A DNA stretch of 32,915 nucleotides from Ophiothrix spiculata (taxonomy: Eukaryota > Echinodermata > Ophiuroidea > Amphilepidida > Ophiotrichidae). Positions 1-10,145 of the stretch are shown here, one piece after another (the stretch's first letter is position 1; each line of letters starts with the position of its first letter). Where the stretch lies: the NCBI GenBank assembly GCA_000969725.1, contig JXSR01S011711.1; one strand, 5' to 3'. The notes beneath the pieces were generated by a model. That model was not told where the DNA came from. It searched no databases and was given only the letters and a program-made list of their open reading frames with translations. The translations under genes were made by a program, and so were the position numbers.

Positions 1-18
1 CTGGCTGAAAGAAAGCAG
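1..18 (+). CDS. Unidentified + strand gene, internal exon (partial at window edge)
   Basis: The window opens inside an exon. The 18 bases read LAERKQ and end in CAG followed directly by a consensus donor, GTATGT, at 19-24. Reading with codon phase 0 at the donor avoids a stop and matches the phase of the next exon at 2822. The upstream part of this exon and gene lies outside the window. The call rests on the donor and phase match only, so it is less certain than the three downstream exons. Confidence 0.5.
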
Positions 19-87
19 GTATGTCTGCCAATATTGTACTGATTTCCCATTATTACAAGAAGCCTCAACCACCATGGAAAATGCATC

Positions 88-270
88 CAAACTGGACAAA
101 TTTCCGGCTAATCTGTTGCGAAGACTCTCGAAGTGTTGCATGCGAAGCAGTAATAATACAGTAAACTGCCGGAGGTACTTTACTGCCCTCCATGATCGAC
201 AACCCAAGACGCCATCCCATTGGATTTACATGGCGGCCAAATCAAAATAGCCACAAGCACTGCTTCGTAT
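88..270 (+). repeat. Fragment related to the MITE at 30178-30583
   Basis: Several blocks here recur in the same order and orientation at about 30395-30560. Examples are TTGCGAAGACTCTCGAAGTG, TGCCGGAGGTAC, CCTCCATGA and GGATTTACA. The terminal inverted repeats of the right-hand copy are not present here, so this copy is truncated or diverged at its ends. It sits in the first visible intron of the + strand gene. Confidence 0.7.
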
Positions 271-412
271 AATTTCTTTCGTGTATGTACATGTTTTCCT
301 TCTAAAAATGGTTCCATGGAGAGTAATTTAGAGATGACCTGATACCGAATTCACAAGGTTTTTTTTTTGTTCATCGCAAGCTCCAACCTCATCAGAAAAT
401 CTCTGTAAAGCT

Positions 413-717
413 GGTTTCAGACTAGCCTGTCGTACTGTCGCAAGACCATACGACAGGCAAAAATTTAAAGTGTGCAAACTCGACCTTGTCGCATCAGAGA
501 ATGTTTCCGGCAAGCACGACAAGCCGATATATCGATTACCCTGTCGTGGTGGTCGCAAGGACATGATATTTTGAGTTGGAATAATTTCAATTTTTCTTAC
601 GACAGACCATTGTGGCAATATGCAAATGTGTCGTGCTACATTGCGACAACTCAAAATTGCAATGGTTTTGTCGTGTGCCGCAACGTCGTGTGCCGCAACG
701 ACAGCTAGTCTGAAACC
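413..717. mobile_element. MITE with GGTTTCAGACTAGC termini
   Basis: The element begins GGTTTCAGACTAGCCTGTCG and ends with the inverse of GGTTTCAGACTAGCTGTCGT, giving terminal inverted repeats of about 20 bp. CGACA/TGTCG and TCGTGTGCCGCAACG words recur inside, particularly near the right end (671-702). No clear target-site duplication is visible, so the superfamily is not assigned. It encodes nothing recognisable. Confidence 0.75.
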
Positions 718-937
718 AATTTAAGTTTGCGATTCATTTCCAGAACAGATTTCAACAAGACTTTAAAAACTCATTGTTTTTAGTTTAGTTTGCGATAGAT
801 ATTTTGGGCAAGTTCATGAGAATCCACAAAATAGATATAACCGTACTACTTCTTTCTTTCTTTCTATACTGAGAATTGAACTATTTGCCAGTTCAGTACT
901 TTTGCTGCAGTGTTGATAATAAATGAATTTGATACCC

Positions 938-1156
938 TAGACCAGATGACATTTGTTATTGTTTTGCCTGGCAGTATGCACGCAGCTTGCTTTGTTCAGG
1001 GACCATGCTTTCAAAACTCCCGCGTTACCATGTCTTTCTATGCAATCATTCAATTGAGGCGGGAATTTTCAAAACATACAAGTTAGTTCCTGAATGATTC
1101 GCATGCATACTGTCGGGCACAACAGTAACAATTGACATCATGAGTCAACTGGTCTA
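938..1156. mobile_element. MITE, long terminal inverted repeats, TA-flanked
   Basis: The left end, TAGACCAGATGAC, matches the inverse of the right end, TAGACCAGTTGAC. After a 4-nt gap the match continues through GGCAGTATGCACGC versus GACAGTATGCATGC, so the arms are about 50 bp. The outermost TA at both ends would fit a Tc1/mariner-type TA target, but a TA is weak evidence alone. Confidence 0.65.
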
Positions 1157-2494
1157 TACATTAATGCTATTAACCCTAATTTACTTGTGATGTATACTTT
1201 ACTTGTAGTAAGTCATTAACTGGTCATAATTTTTGTTTCACACAAAAATATTGGTAAAACCATGCCAATTTGTATTCAACGTATTGTAACTCTAAATATA
1301 TACACTTAAAACCCACAAAGTTATATATTGCTGGAAAGCTGATTTTCCGAGAATTTCAGTTTTACCTAAATAAGCCTAATTTTGAGGGATGGGTAAAAAT
1401 TATACAGGGTGCAAAATAAAATAAAAGTGCATTTTGGTCAAGCAACTTGGCACAATGAAATTTTGTTGGGAAAAGGTGCATCCAGATGACACAAACATTA
1501 CTTGATGGATGTAATGATGGCCTTCCATAAAATAATTCATTTGGTGACCAAATTTATTGTGGTCAAAATACTGAGGATGGTGAAAATATATGAAACGACT
1601 CATTAATTTTTATTATATTTATCGGTCATCAGTTTTTTCCTGTATATACTACCTAAAAATTAATCACATAATTGGATTCCTCGTCAAATTTCCTTTTGAA
1701 AAATGTATCACTTTTACTAACTACGTCAATTTAGTCAAAATATATGCCGTTTTAAAGTTTTCGTGTGTAAATGCACGTTTTGTACAGTAATGAATAGAGA
1801 AAATTACCAACATATAAACCATTAGAAAACAACACAATTTGGATGATATGTCAATATTCGATACATGCTTTAGCATTATACACATCTCATTGAAGGACAT
1901 TCAAAAAATTATGATCACAGCATTTTTATTTTTAACAATACATGTGTTTATAAATCATAACTTTCTTACACTTTTACATGCAATCCTATGTGCGCCTCCT
2001 CCACCGTCGCCTCCTCCACCCGATCCATCGTGTTCCCTAATTGCTTTTTCAAGTATAACTTTATTTATTAAAATCATGGGAAGTTCAGTTTTTACACATG
2101 AATAGAGTATAAAGAGACCTTTCATATGATACCAAACTTTCTCAAATACGTAAAGAAGTTTTAGCAAAAATGCATGTTTTCTACCATTTTGTAGGGTAAT
2201 ATGTAACAGATCCATGATATTTGAGGGACGTATTTGTGACGCAAGGCCATATGTGACACGATCAAAGAAAACAAGTCATATATGTCAGCAGGTTTTTTTT
2301 AACAACCTATAATCGTGCATGTAACTTCATTTTAATCCAAACCCCTTCATTATTGATAATCTGGTTAAAGAGATACGACATTTAATTCTTTGAACTTTGA
2401 AATCAATAAAAATAAAAAACTTTCTACTTTTATTGCTCTGCAAGTCAAAATCAATATTTCTGACAATCCGACTCATTCCCCTAGATTATGTCAT

Positions 2495-2761
2495 ATATAT
2501 GTGATGACTCACCCCGAAAAGGGGGACTTTGCGACAGAACACTTTTCAAGAAACAGGTGAAAATAGGCAGCAAAATATAAAGAAAATAATAAGAATTTCC
2601 TGCAGATTTTCTGTTGTAAAATTTGATCGCCTTGATCAATTTCAACAAGTAAGGTGTCATTTTAAAGCTTAGAAAATGCTGCAACAGATGAAATGAAAAA
2701 AAAAATCAAAATTGATATCATCTGCAAAGTCCCCCAGTTCGGGGTGAGCCATCACATATAT
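2495..2761. mobile_element. MITE with ATATATGTGATG termini
   Basis: The arms of about 38 bp share ATATATGTGATG, CTCACCCCGAA and GGGGGACTTTGC in inverted orientation at 2495-2532 and 2724-2761. The centre is AT-rich. No convincing target-site duplication is seen. The element ends about 60 bp upstream of the exon acceptor at 2821. Confidence 0.72.
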
Positions 2762-2821
2762 GTAAATGTTCATGTTCCTATTCTAAGATTTGTAATCTAC
2801 TGATTACCTTTATTTCATCAG

Positions 2822-3110
2822 TGTCAATCTCAGCTCCACTACTACCATCAAGCATCGCACCAAAGACAGCCAGAAAAGTCTTGGCAGAAAGCGATCCAAC
2901 AGTTGCAGCCCCATCACTATGACAAGACACCGCTTAATGCAAGGCCCGTGATAACCGATAGCATCACTGATTCTTACGAAAGAAAATCTACAAATAAGTC
3001 TCGTCCTACGACAGTGAGAGCTTTAGGGAAAAGAAGATGTTCCAATGGGGGCGCCAGATCTGCAGTAGGGATTGCAAGTCAGCTGGGGCAGAGAGTTGTA
3101 TACACTGAAG
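2822..3110 (+). CDS. Unidentified + strand gene, internal exon
   Basis: This is an open exon of 96 codons plus one base. It is preceded by a pyrimidine-rich acceptor (TTTATTTCATCAG) and followed by GTGAGA. It starts in phase 0, matching the donor at 19, and ends in phase 1. The translation is rich in Gln, His, Ser, Lys and Arg (for example YYHQASHQRQPEKSWQK near the start and RRCSNGGARSAVGIASQLGQ near the end), with no membrane segment and no recognisable domain. A second AG exactly 12 nt inside the exon, at 2833, could serve as an alternative in-frame acceptor, adding or removing four residues (CQSQ). The composition suggests a disordered tail. I do not recognise the family. Confidence 0.72.
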
Positions 3111-3200
3111 GTGAGATATCTAGGACTTCCAATTGAGACTACAATCAGCTGCCAAAAAATCCCACTTTATTTCCATTATTACTGCCATTATTTAGAGTAA

Positions 3201-3431
3201 GGCATTGGAGCACAATTAGGCCACAACTTTGTGCGGCCAGCTGCAACCTGGTCACATCCTTGATTTTCCCAAATGGCGACCGTAGCCTTGATTTGTCAAA
3301 ATATTCATTACATGTCTTGAAATTATTTAGAGGTGCATAATCAAACCTACGATCGCTATCTTGGAAAATCAAGGATGTGACAAGGTTGCGATCGGCCGCA
3401 CATAGTTGTGGCCTAATTGTACTCCAGCGCC
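3201..3431. mobile_element. Harbinger-like MITE flanked by TAA
   Basis: This 231-bp element has inverted arms of about 72 bp that are roughly 85% alike. They share GGCNTTGGAG, ACAATTAGGCCACAAC, TGTGCGGCC and TCACATCCTTGATTTTCC. TAA at 3198-3200 and 3432-3434 flanks it directly, which fits the 3-bp TWA target preference of the PIF/Harbinger superfamily. There is no transposase. It sits in the intron between the exons ending at 3110 and starting at 4688. Confidence 0.75.
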
Positions 3432-4363
3432 TAAAGGAAAACATGAGCAATTACATAATACAGTATTTTTAAGAATTAACTGGTTTCTCCGTTCGCGGGG
3501 TTTTTGGAGAATGTCGCTTGTTGCTACCGTGATTTCTGTGAAAGTCAGCTCGTTTATGCACGTATACAGTGCGTGGTTGGTCTAATTCCAGTGCTTGTGA
3601 TGCGCCGACGATCGCATGCATTACACTCGAGTTACATGATGCAGTACGCAGGCAAACTTAATGAATAAAAATACTGTACACATGTTTTGAAGGAGATATC
3701 AGAGGTTCACAGGCGTTGAATTTGTGAGTTATGAGTTATGGGACACAATTTCACTAAAATAGAACCAGTGGGTAGGACGTGACGTCATCAGATTTTGAAA
3801 CTCCCATTTAAAAAACTTGAATTTTAATTAAAGCTCAAAAATTTCATTTTATGCCCTTACTTAGTGTATAAACATATGCAGATTTCAAAACCGTTGGGGT
3901 TGGGACTTCAACCCCAGAAAACTAAAAAGATATTCTGATTATTTTAAAGAACTACTTTTCTTTTTATTTACGCATTGAAATATATACGGGTGATACCACG
4001 GGTGAACACCCATCAAATCAGAGTAAACAGGCAATTTATTGCGCGGCCACCATCGTCTGAATAGAACTGTATATTAAACACATCTGAAGAATAGCCTACT
4101 GCTTCTCAATTCTACATGCTGGACAAAGCATCAAAGTGCAGTAATGTATCTATTGGTAGAATTGCGCCGTTCATTTGGAATTGCGCCGGGAACATTTTGT
4201 CAAAAAGACATAATCCTGCACCTCACTCGGACAAAGCCTATAAGATTGAGGCACCACAGAAATTGGTTTAAGTGTGCCAAAGTTGAGATTTAGATTGCTA
4301 TTAGAAGTGTCAATATTGGGGTAAAAATTACTCTCAAACCTTGTTGCACCCCCAGGTTGCACC
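3432..4363 (+). other. Intron sequence, nothing recognised
   Basis: This is AT-rich intronic sequence of the + strand gene. I find no exon with both splice sites, no RNA gene and no complete repeat. The short ORF on the opposite strand near 4171-4362 has no family resemblance and no supporting splice sites. Confidence 0.4.
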
Positions 4364-4584
4364 GGGGACAGCTCGCTAGTCCGACAACTCGCTAGTCTGA
4401 AAGCTCGCTAGTCCGACGGCTTGCTAGTGTGACGGCTGGCTAGTCCGAATTGTCATTTAGGCTGGCTAGTCCGAATTATGAAAAAGGCTCGCTAGTCCGA
4501 ATATCAAAAACAGCTCGCTAGTCCGAATTTAAAAAACTAGCGAGCTTTCGGATTAGCGAGTCGTCGGACTTGCTAGCGGACCCC
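4364..4584. mobile_element. Inverted-repeat element built of a repeated 14-mer, 9-bp TSD
   Basis: The element is flanked by a perfect 9-bp direct repeat, GGTTGCACC, at 4355-4363 and 4585-4593. Its ends are inverted copies: GGGGACAGCTCGCTAGTCCG at the left against GGGGTCCGCTAGCAAGTCCG read inward from the right. The interior is about eight imperfect copies of GCTCGCTAGTCCGA in one orientation, followed by three inverted copies that form the right arm. A 9-bp duplication is typical of Mutator-like elements, so a MULE-derived MITE is plausible, but no transposase is present. It inserted about 100 bp upstream of the acceptor at 4687. Confidence 0.8.
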
Positions 4585-4687
4585 GGTTGCACCATGGGCA
4601 TAGCTTGGTTCTGGTACTCTGGTCAAGTCTCAAGATCTCGCATACTAATACCATCGATATTTTCTCTATGATATATCTTACATCTAG

Positions 4688-4848
4688 GTGTTCTAAACCC
4701 ATGGACAGGACAACCTCCAACAATATCAACACTATCACCACCACCTGTGTTTGATCTCGAAAGCACTCGTAATATAACCGACAAATTCAATAGGCTATTG
4801 AGGATGGACAATGAGCGTGTGAAATCTGGCCGTAGTGACGGATCAAAG
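4688..4848 (+). CDS. Unidentified + strand gene, internal exon
   Basis: This exon of 161 nt follows the acceptor ATCTTACATCTAG and ends at AAG before GTAATC. It enters in phase 1, completing a Gly codon begun at 3110, and leaves in phase 0, so it fits both neighbours. It reads GVLNPWTGQPPTISTLSPPP, then VFDLESTRNITDKFNRLL, then RMDNERVKSGRSDGSK. A proline-rich stretch is followed by a short predicted amphipathic helix (ITDKFNRLLRMDNERV). No catalytic motif is visible. The phase agreement across three junctions is the main evidence that this is a real gene and not chance ORFs. Confidence 0.75.
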
Positions 4849-5906
4849 GTAATCAAAAAGGATTATTATTAAACAATTATTCAGTTTGACCACCATAAAA
4901 TTTTGAAAACAACAATAGTGAGTGGAGTAAACAACTGTATCGCCTCGCATTGTACGAAATTTTGGCGGCCATTTTGGAATTTTTTAAGCACGAAATATAT
5001 TTATATTCTCTTGGAAATTTAGTTTAAGTTTAAATTCAACTTTTAATAACCAAAACTTCAATAATTGGACATTTTTGTGTACGTTTTACTTGCCCGCCCA
5101 GTTTAAACCATTGTTTCACACATTGTGTATGTAAATATATGGGATTTTAACATATTTTGCCTTAATTTCATGCTTTTTTGAATAAAATAGAAGGAAATCA
5201 AACACTGAATGTCAACATGAATCAAATTTGGTATCAAAATAAAGGAAATTTTGTCTACTTTACATTTGAATACATTCCAAACAAACCAAACACTCATATA
5301 CCCTTCAAAATGTTACTGGAAAAGAACCCCCTTGTTATGGGTCAAAATGACGCATGTGGCCACTAAAGGCTTAAAGCATTATGGGGCCCAGGACTTACTT
5401 TAGACTTAAACTAAGTCAAATTAAAAAGTAATTTGTAAGGGACCGCTTCTAAACTCAACCGGCGTTTGACCGCCCGGAACCGCCGGTTCTGAGTGGTTGC
5501 TATTGTTCTAAAAATGGTCAGCCGCCGGTTGAGTTTTGAAGCGGTCCCTAAATAATCGAAATTGGACACATCGATCAAGGTTCAAATTTGTCTGTACTGT
5601 TAAGGTGTATACAATAGTACCAGTTCCATCAATTTCATGATTGGTTTGAATTTATTGAGCAAAGTGCAAACATTTAAAATTGTTTGAATAAGAACATTAT
5701 TAATCCGGCAGCATTTTTTCCAGAAAGAGTATAACATCTATGAGGACCAAATCTTATTCATGCTTAAATTTAGTTGATATCTGAATTCCTTTATTTGGAA
5801 TATTCATTCAAGTGGCCAGTTAATAAAGATTTTTGAAGAATTTGGATCCGCCCATAAAACAGTCAATCTAACAATCGTATCATTAAATTTATTTTATTTC
5901 TCGCAG
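4849..5906 (+). other. Intron of the + strand gene
   Basis: Apart from the small MITE at 5439-5548, this stretch is AT-rich and shows nothing I can name. The overlapping short ORFs on both strands near 5103-5366 have no family match and lack splice support. Confidence 0.45.
5439..5548. mobile_element. Small Harbinger-like MITE flanked by TAA
   Basis: This 110-bp hairpin-like element has near-identical ends. The left end reads GGGACCGCTTCTAAACTCAA and the inverse of the right end reads GGGACCGCTTCAAAACTCAA, both continuing into CCGGCG. TAA flanks both sides (5436-5438 and 5549-5551), as expected of PIF/Harbinger insertion. It is GC-richer than the host intron and noncoding. Confidence 0.78.
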
Positions 5907-6020
5907 ACAAATAACCAGGAATGGGACATCGGGTACGCTTTGGAGAGAAAATTGAGTAACACTATCAAAGGAGGCAGCCAGTTATCACAGATGAGGACTA
6001 CACCATATCATATGCAGTGA
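5907..6020 (+). CDS. Unidentified + strand gene, terminal coding exon
   Basis: This last coding exon follows a strong acceptor (TTTATTTCTCGCAG) and is in phase 0 with the donor at 4848. It encodes TNNQEWDIGYALERKLSN, then TIKGGSQLSQMRTTPYHMQ, and stops at TGA 6018-6020. The C-terminal tail is polar and basic. An AATAAA hexamer near 6976 could end the transcript, but several MITE-like repeats lie between, so the 3' UTR length is uncertain. The gene runs toward GTF3C3, making the pair convergent. The protein family was not recognised. Confidence 0.75.
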   Translation, partial: TNNQEWDIGYALERKLSNTIKGGSQLSQMRTTPYHMQ

Positions 6021-6164
6021 TGGTTGTAATGTTGGGTGTGAAGATATTAGCAGCATAATGTCGATTTGACACAGATTTTTCAATGAGATACCAAACCCCA
6101 GTTACCACCTGTACGTAAAGCACAGAACCGCTATGGAGCTCAGTGCAGCGATAATGCGTCAATT

Positions 6165-6418
6165 CTGGGATCCCAAACGGAAATCAATCTTTACTGAAAT
6201 TTTAGCCCAAACACAGTTTTGCCTATAAAACTATATAATAAGCTGTGACATTAGCTCCTGCAATTCATATACATAAAAGCGGGCAATTTGAATTGTTGTT
6301 TGGGATGGATGGTAGTGCACATCCATTTCATGCCTATTTTGGTGCATCGTTATGCTATATCAGTGCATTGTGGGGATAAATTTCAGTAAAGATTGATTTC
6401 CAGTTGAGAAACCCAGGA
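6165..6418. mobile_element. MITE just downstream of the + strand stop codon
   Basis: A perfect 24-bp inverted repeat (6179-6202 against 6378-6401, core AATCAATCTTTACTGAAATT) is extended outward by weaker matches ending CTGGGA/CCCAG. The element starts about 145 bp after the stop at 6020 and therefore probably lies in the 3' UTR of that gene, where it would form a stem in RNA. No target duplication is clear. Confidence 0.65.
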
Positions 6419-6426
6419 TCAACATA

Positions 6427-6900
6427 TTGGCCCCTTGCTGAAAGGGCACATCATTCCATGTCAGTTTGTCATGTGAGTGCAAGAAAGTTGTATCTGCAAT
6501 AGCTGCCATTTTACATAGATTTAATTGCACACTGTAGGCCTATAATGTCTAGTCTTGGGTCAGTGGCTCTTGAAATAGTTCTCGGGTGACTGTGTCACCT
6601 GAAGAACCATTTCAAGAGCCACTGACATATGGTAGACAAATTTTGAGGGTTTTATCGCTTTCCAGTGATAAGGTGTTCAAAATCATCGTATTGGCTCCTT
6701 GCTGGAAGGGCACATCATTCTATGTCAGTTCGTCATGTGAGTGCAAGAAAGTCGTATCTGCAATAGCTGCCATTTTGCATAAATTTAATTGCACACTGCA
6801 GAATGTCCAGTCTTGGGTCAGTAGCTGCCATATATGATTAAAAATCACATATGGCAGCCATTGCAGATACTTTCATGCACTCACATGGCAAGCTGTCTTC
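6427..6900. repeat. Direct duplication with nested hairpins
   Basis: Bases 6427-6564 and 6690-6822 are about 90% similar direct copies, sharing GCTGNAAGGGCACATCATTC, CATGTGAGTGCAAGAAAG and CAGTCTTGGGTCAGT. A 32-bp-arm hairpin (6559-6590 against 6595-6627, core CTCTTGAAAT) lies between them. A second hairpin (about 6824-6860, GCTGCCATAT/ATATGGCAGC) is followed by an inverted piece of the same repeat. The block looks like overlapping MITE copies. It may be part of the 3' UTR of the upstream gene. Confidence 0.6.
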
Positions 6901-7680
6901 TTGCTTAATCTTCTCATATGTATATTTATGGAATTTAGACTGATATCTTTTGTGCCATCATTTATCAATGAATGTTTAATAAAATTCTGAAATGGTTTCA
7001 GTCTGTGCTGGTAAATAATCAAACCTATTACCCTCAAATTAATCTTGGAGGTCCTTATGCACAAAAAGGTCTACAGCTAGTCCTTGAATAAGGTGAAATT
7101 TGAGCCCATGAAAGTAATACCTTTAGGAGGAATCTGTGATAAATCCTGTACTTGATAAAAGGTTTATACTGAAATTTTCAGAGTTGGAATTGATGTCAGA
7201 ACATCTGAATTACTTTTCCAGATGAACAAAAATTACAGGACTAACTAGTCTTGTTTTGTGCATACGGACCTTAGTGGTTTAAACTGACGGGATAGTTTGG
7301 AATCTTCTTTTAAATCTGTGAATTTGATGATCTTAAAGGCATATTACAAAATTCTCTGTGTCACACACCCGCAATTTTCTGCACAATTGTGATTTGAGTG
7401 TTAACGTTAAGAATAACTTGAACTGTGTCAAAACTGGTGGGTTTCGTATTAGCTGGTATACTGAAAATATTTAATTGTCAGAGGAAAGTGTAAGATAAAG
7501 CTGCAGTTATTTTGAAAGACTTAATTGGCGATTTGTGGAAAATTTTATCTGGTGAGGAAAATTTTGTATTATGCCTTCAAAATAGTGACATATACTCTGG
7601 CGAAAGTACTTCTTGTCTGGTATTCTGGTTTGAAGAGTTGATGATGAAAAGGGGGATGCAGTTTGATTTTAAGATAACCT
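6901..7680. other. Intergenic, nothing recognised
   Basis: I see no gene or complete repeat here. An AATAAA near 6976 could be the polyadenylation signal of the + strand gene ending at 6020. A 61-codon ORF at 7512-7697 is unsupported and runs into the MITE at 7681. Confidence 0.35.
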
Positions 7681-7931
7681 GGGGTCGATTTCACTAACGT
7701 TAAAATGCATCATTAACCCATCGTAAGACCAAAACCCATCGTTAGCTAAAGCCACCTCTTGACCCCATGCAACGTTAACAAACGGTTCGATTTTTCTTAT
7801 GCATTATTCATATACCTACGATGCGTTGAACACTTACGAAGGGTTTTCACGTCTTTGTGAAGTCTAGTTGTAGTTACGAACGGAACCCTTCGTTAGCTAC
7901 GATGCATCGTAATGTTAGTGAAATCGACCCC
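7681..7931. mobile_element. MITE with GGGGTCGATTTCACTAAC termini
   Basis: The ends are inverted repeats of about 30 bp: GGGGTCGATTTCACTAACGT at the left against GGGGTCGATTTCACTAACAT from the right, both continuing into GATGCAT-type sequence. The interior repeats ACGAT/ATCGT and TTAGC words in both orientations. Immediate flanks (ACCT and TGGT) do not give a clear target duplication, so no superfamily is assigned. Confidence 0.75.
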
Positions 7932-8352
7932 TGGTCTGGAAACTTTAAAGGGACTAGCCTAGATTCCACCTAGAATTAAAAACTTATGGAAATGCTCTAA
8001 ATAAAGCTTAAAAGTGTAGTAAAATCCAAAAAAAGTGCAAAAAATTACACATAACTGGCTCATATTGAGAGAGAATTGATTCTTGCAATATATTATTCTT
8101 TGATGGTGGTGTGACTATCCTGCGTTTCCTAAATTCTAAATTTGTACCTCAGATGGATGAACCAGATAAAAGATCAAACAAAGCTCCTGAAGATAATTAA
8201 AGTAGGTAAAAAATTGCAATTTTCTCCAATATTCCTCATAATCATGGAAAACTACTTGCAGGTTATATTACAATAAACATGTTCTATCGATTAAAGTAAA
8301 AAAAATATGTTGGTAAAAAATTAGCGGGAAGAATCTAGGCCAGTCCCTTTAA

Positions 8353-9064
8353 GGGCGCGTTCTCACTGTGATGTTTGGTACCAGGTCGTGGTACTCGATG
8401 CTACATCGAGCCCACTTCCTTGCCCAGTGAGAACGCGTTTTAAGTGGGCTCAGACCTACATCCGAGATCGGTTCCGAGACCACCTCATGTAGGTAGTCTC
8501 GGTAACCAAATGCATAGTGAGAACGCGTTCATGCATAAGTGGGCCCGGCTCACATATATATGTACTAGGTTGGCTGTTATTTCTACCTATTGCAGGCTAG
8601 CTGTATTTTTTAAAATAGCAAATATCAATTGCATTACTTTGTTTCATTTTTCCTGTGGATTGAATTTTTAAACTGTTTACCATGCACACATGGAATTTAT
8701 TTCTTGCTTTGTTTATATCTGAGTTCATGTTACGTTTGAATTTAATTTCATATTATTTTAAGTATTAGTTTCTTCATGTCTTCAAAAGTTTTGTGTAAAC
8801 TATAGACCCTATTAAGAATTACGTTTGTAATCTTGATGTTTTATATATTTCTTACATTAATGTAGGTAATATTTGTTGTAATTTGGTTTCAAGCCACTAG
8901 AAATAAACAAATCCTGGTAAGTGAACTCAATACCACATTGGTATTTAGCACGGGAGGTAGTACTTTACTGTGACAGTGAGAACAGGAAATCAATGTGGGC
9001 CGAGCCCACTTGTATGTGTGCTCAGACCTAGGTCTGAGCTCACATGTTCAGTGAGAACACGACC
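8353..9064. mobile_element. Harbinger-like non-autonomous element flanked by TAA
   Basis: The ends are GGGCGCGTTCTCACTG at the left and the inverse of GGTCGTGTTCTCACTG at the right. TAA at 8350-8352 and 9065-9067 flanks the element, as in PIF/Harbinger insertions. Further AGTGAGAACGCGTT copies at about 8423 and 8516 and an AGTGAGAACAGG near 8975 lie inside. GAGCCCACTT and CTCAGACCTA words also recur at both ends. This suggests a composite of nested or tandemly rearranged copies of one family. There is no transposase. Confidence 0.72.
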
Positions 9065-9919
9065 TAAGTTCTTGACTAAAGGTTTCCAAAATGTGTTATT
9101 GATGTTGTAGGCATATTTGTTGTTCTGCTTGAAAGTGGGATCTTGCCAAATGAGATTTGATCACATCTCGACAATTGGGTATTTTTGATATTAAACCTTT
9201 TGATTTTAATTCAAGGCATCGTATGAGAATTTGTGATGCCGACTATAAGAAAATCAAAGGCTAATTGTTTGTTTGGTGCATCTCAAGGGAACAGGGAACA
9301 AGGGCACACACCACAGGGGAACAGTGTATGGATACAGGGCCTAGTGGGCCTCAAAACTCAAGTGGTAGTTGGCTGTAAAGAATTAACATTGTTGAGAAGA
9401 ATTCTGCCTATACTCTGTTAACTTTGAAGTATGCAACAGACAGCAGATTAACACACAAAAACCATGTGACCATTTGGGAAAGTAAATTAGTCCGTATTTA
9501 GAAAGTAAATTATTCTGTATTTCTCGAATAATAACAATGTACCAAATCTTGCTGACTATTGAAATGAACTGATGTTCAATGTTTATCCATGTGTTAGCAA
9601 CAAAATTAACCCACAATAATATTGAAATCATGAAAAATTCATGCACAAATGTATTAATATGCAGTGATTTGGTCTTAATCAATCGTAATCAATCATTACT
9701 AGTCTCTTACACAATACAAAACCACTGGTTCCCAATGTTGAAGAATACAAGGGATATGCTATGGATCTGTAACAGAGTCTGATTGCTTGTTGCCTACTTC
9801 AAGGTTTAAAGAGAAAAGCAAAGTAAGAACACAATATGTGATTTTAGATTACCTGCAAGATACTCCATTTGACCTTGGGAGATTCCTACAGTAACAAAAT
9901 GCAGTATCTGCTATATCAA
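9065..9919. other. Intergenic, nothing recognised
   Basis: This is AT-rich sequence with only short overlapping ORFs on both strands (for example 9233-9421 and 9383-9682) that match no family I know. No repeat structure was found. Confidence 0.35.
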
Positions 9920-10145
9920 ACATACTTTAAAATCTCAATATAGTGCCCCTTTTCCCAGTTGCCATTTTGTGCCATATTTTTTATATGGTTTATAAGATAT
10001 GAAATTGTTTGCCTGTGCCTGATATTTAACGAATGTAACTTTCATTTTAACATCTGATTAGTGATGTAGACCTGTTGGTATTGTGGTAAGGAATACGTTT
10101 ATGAGCAAAACATGAGGTGCACTATATCGAGATTTTAAAGTATGT
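9920..10145. mobile_element. MITE with ACATACTTTAAAATCTC termini
   Basis: Terminal inverted repeats of about 27 bp begin ACATACTTTAAAATCTC, then AATATAGTGC at the left and GATATAGTGC at the right. The interior is AT-rich and noncoding. A target duplication is not evident. Confidence 0.72.

Larger units (their letters stand above)
19..2821 (+). other. Intron of the + strand gene, filled with repeats
   Basis: This interval lies between the donor at 19 and the acceptor at 2821. It holds three inverted-repeat elements (413-717, 938-1156, 2495-2761) and a fragment of a repeat family that is complete at 30178-30583. It also has a short TTTC microsatellite near 851-866 and a CTCC-rich stretch near 1996-2030. 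Between 1157 and 2494 I see only AT-rich sequence with short chance ORFs and nothing recognisable. Confidence 0.5.

Noticed and set aside
1839-2215. Overlapping ORFs over a CTCC-rich stretch giving proline or glycine runs
   Set aside because: Low-complexity sequence inside an intron; the runs arise from the simple repeat.
4364-4584. CRISPR-like array, because of the spaced 14-mer
   Set aside because: Repeats are short and degenerate with uneven spacers, occur in both orientations, and lie in an animal intron between 9-bp target duplications.
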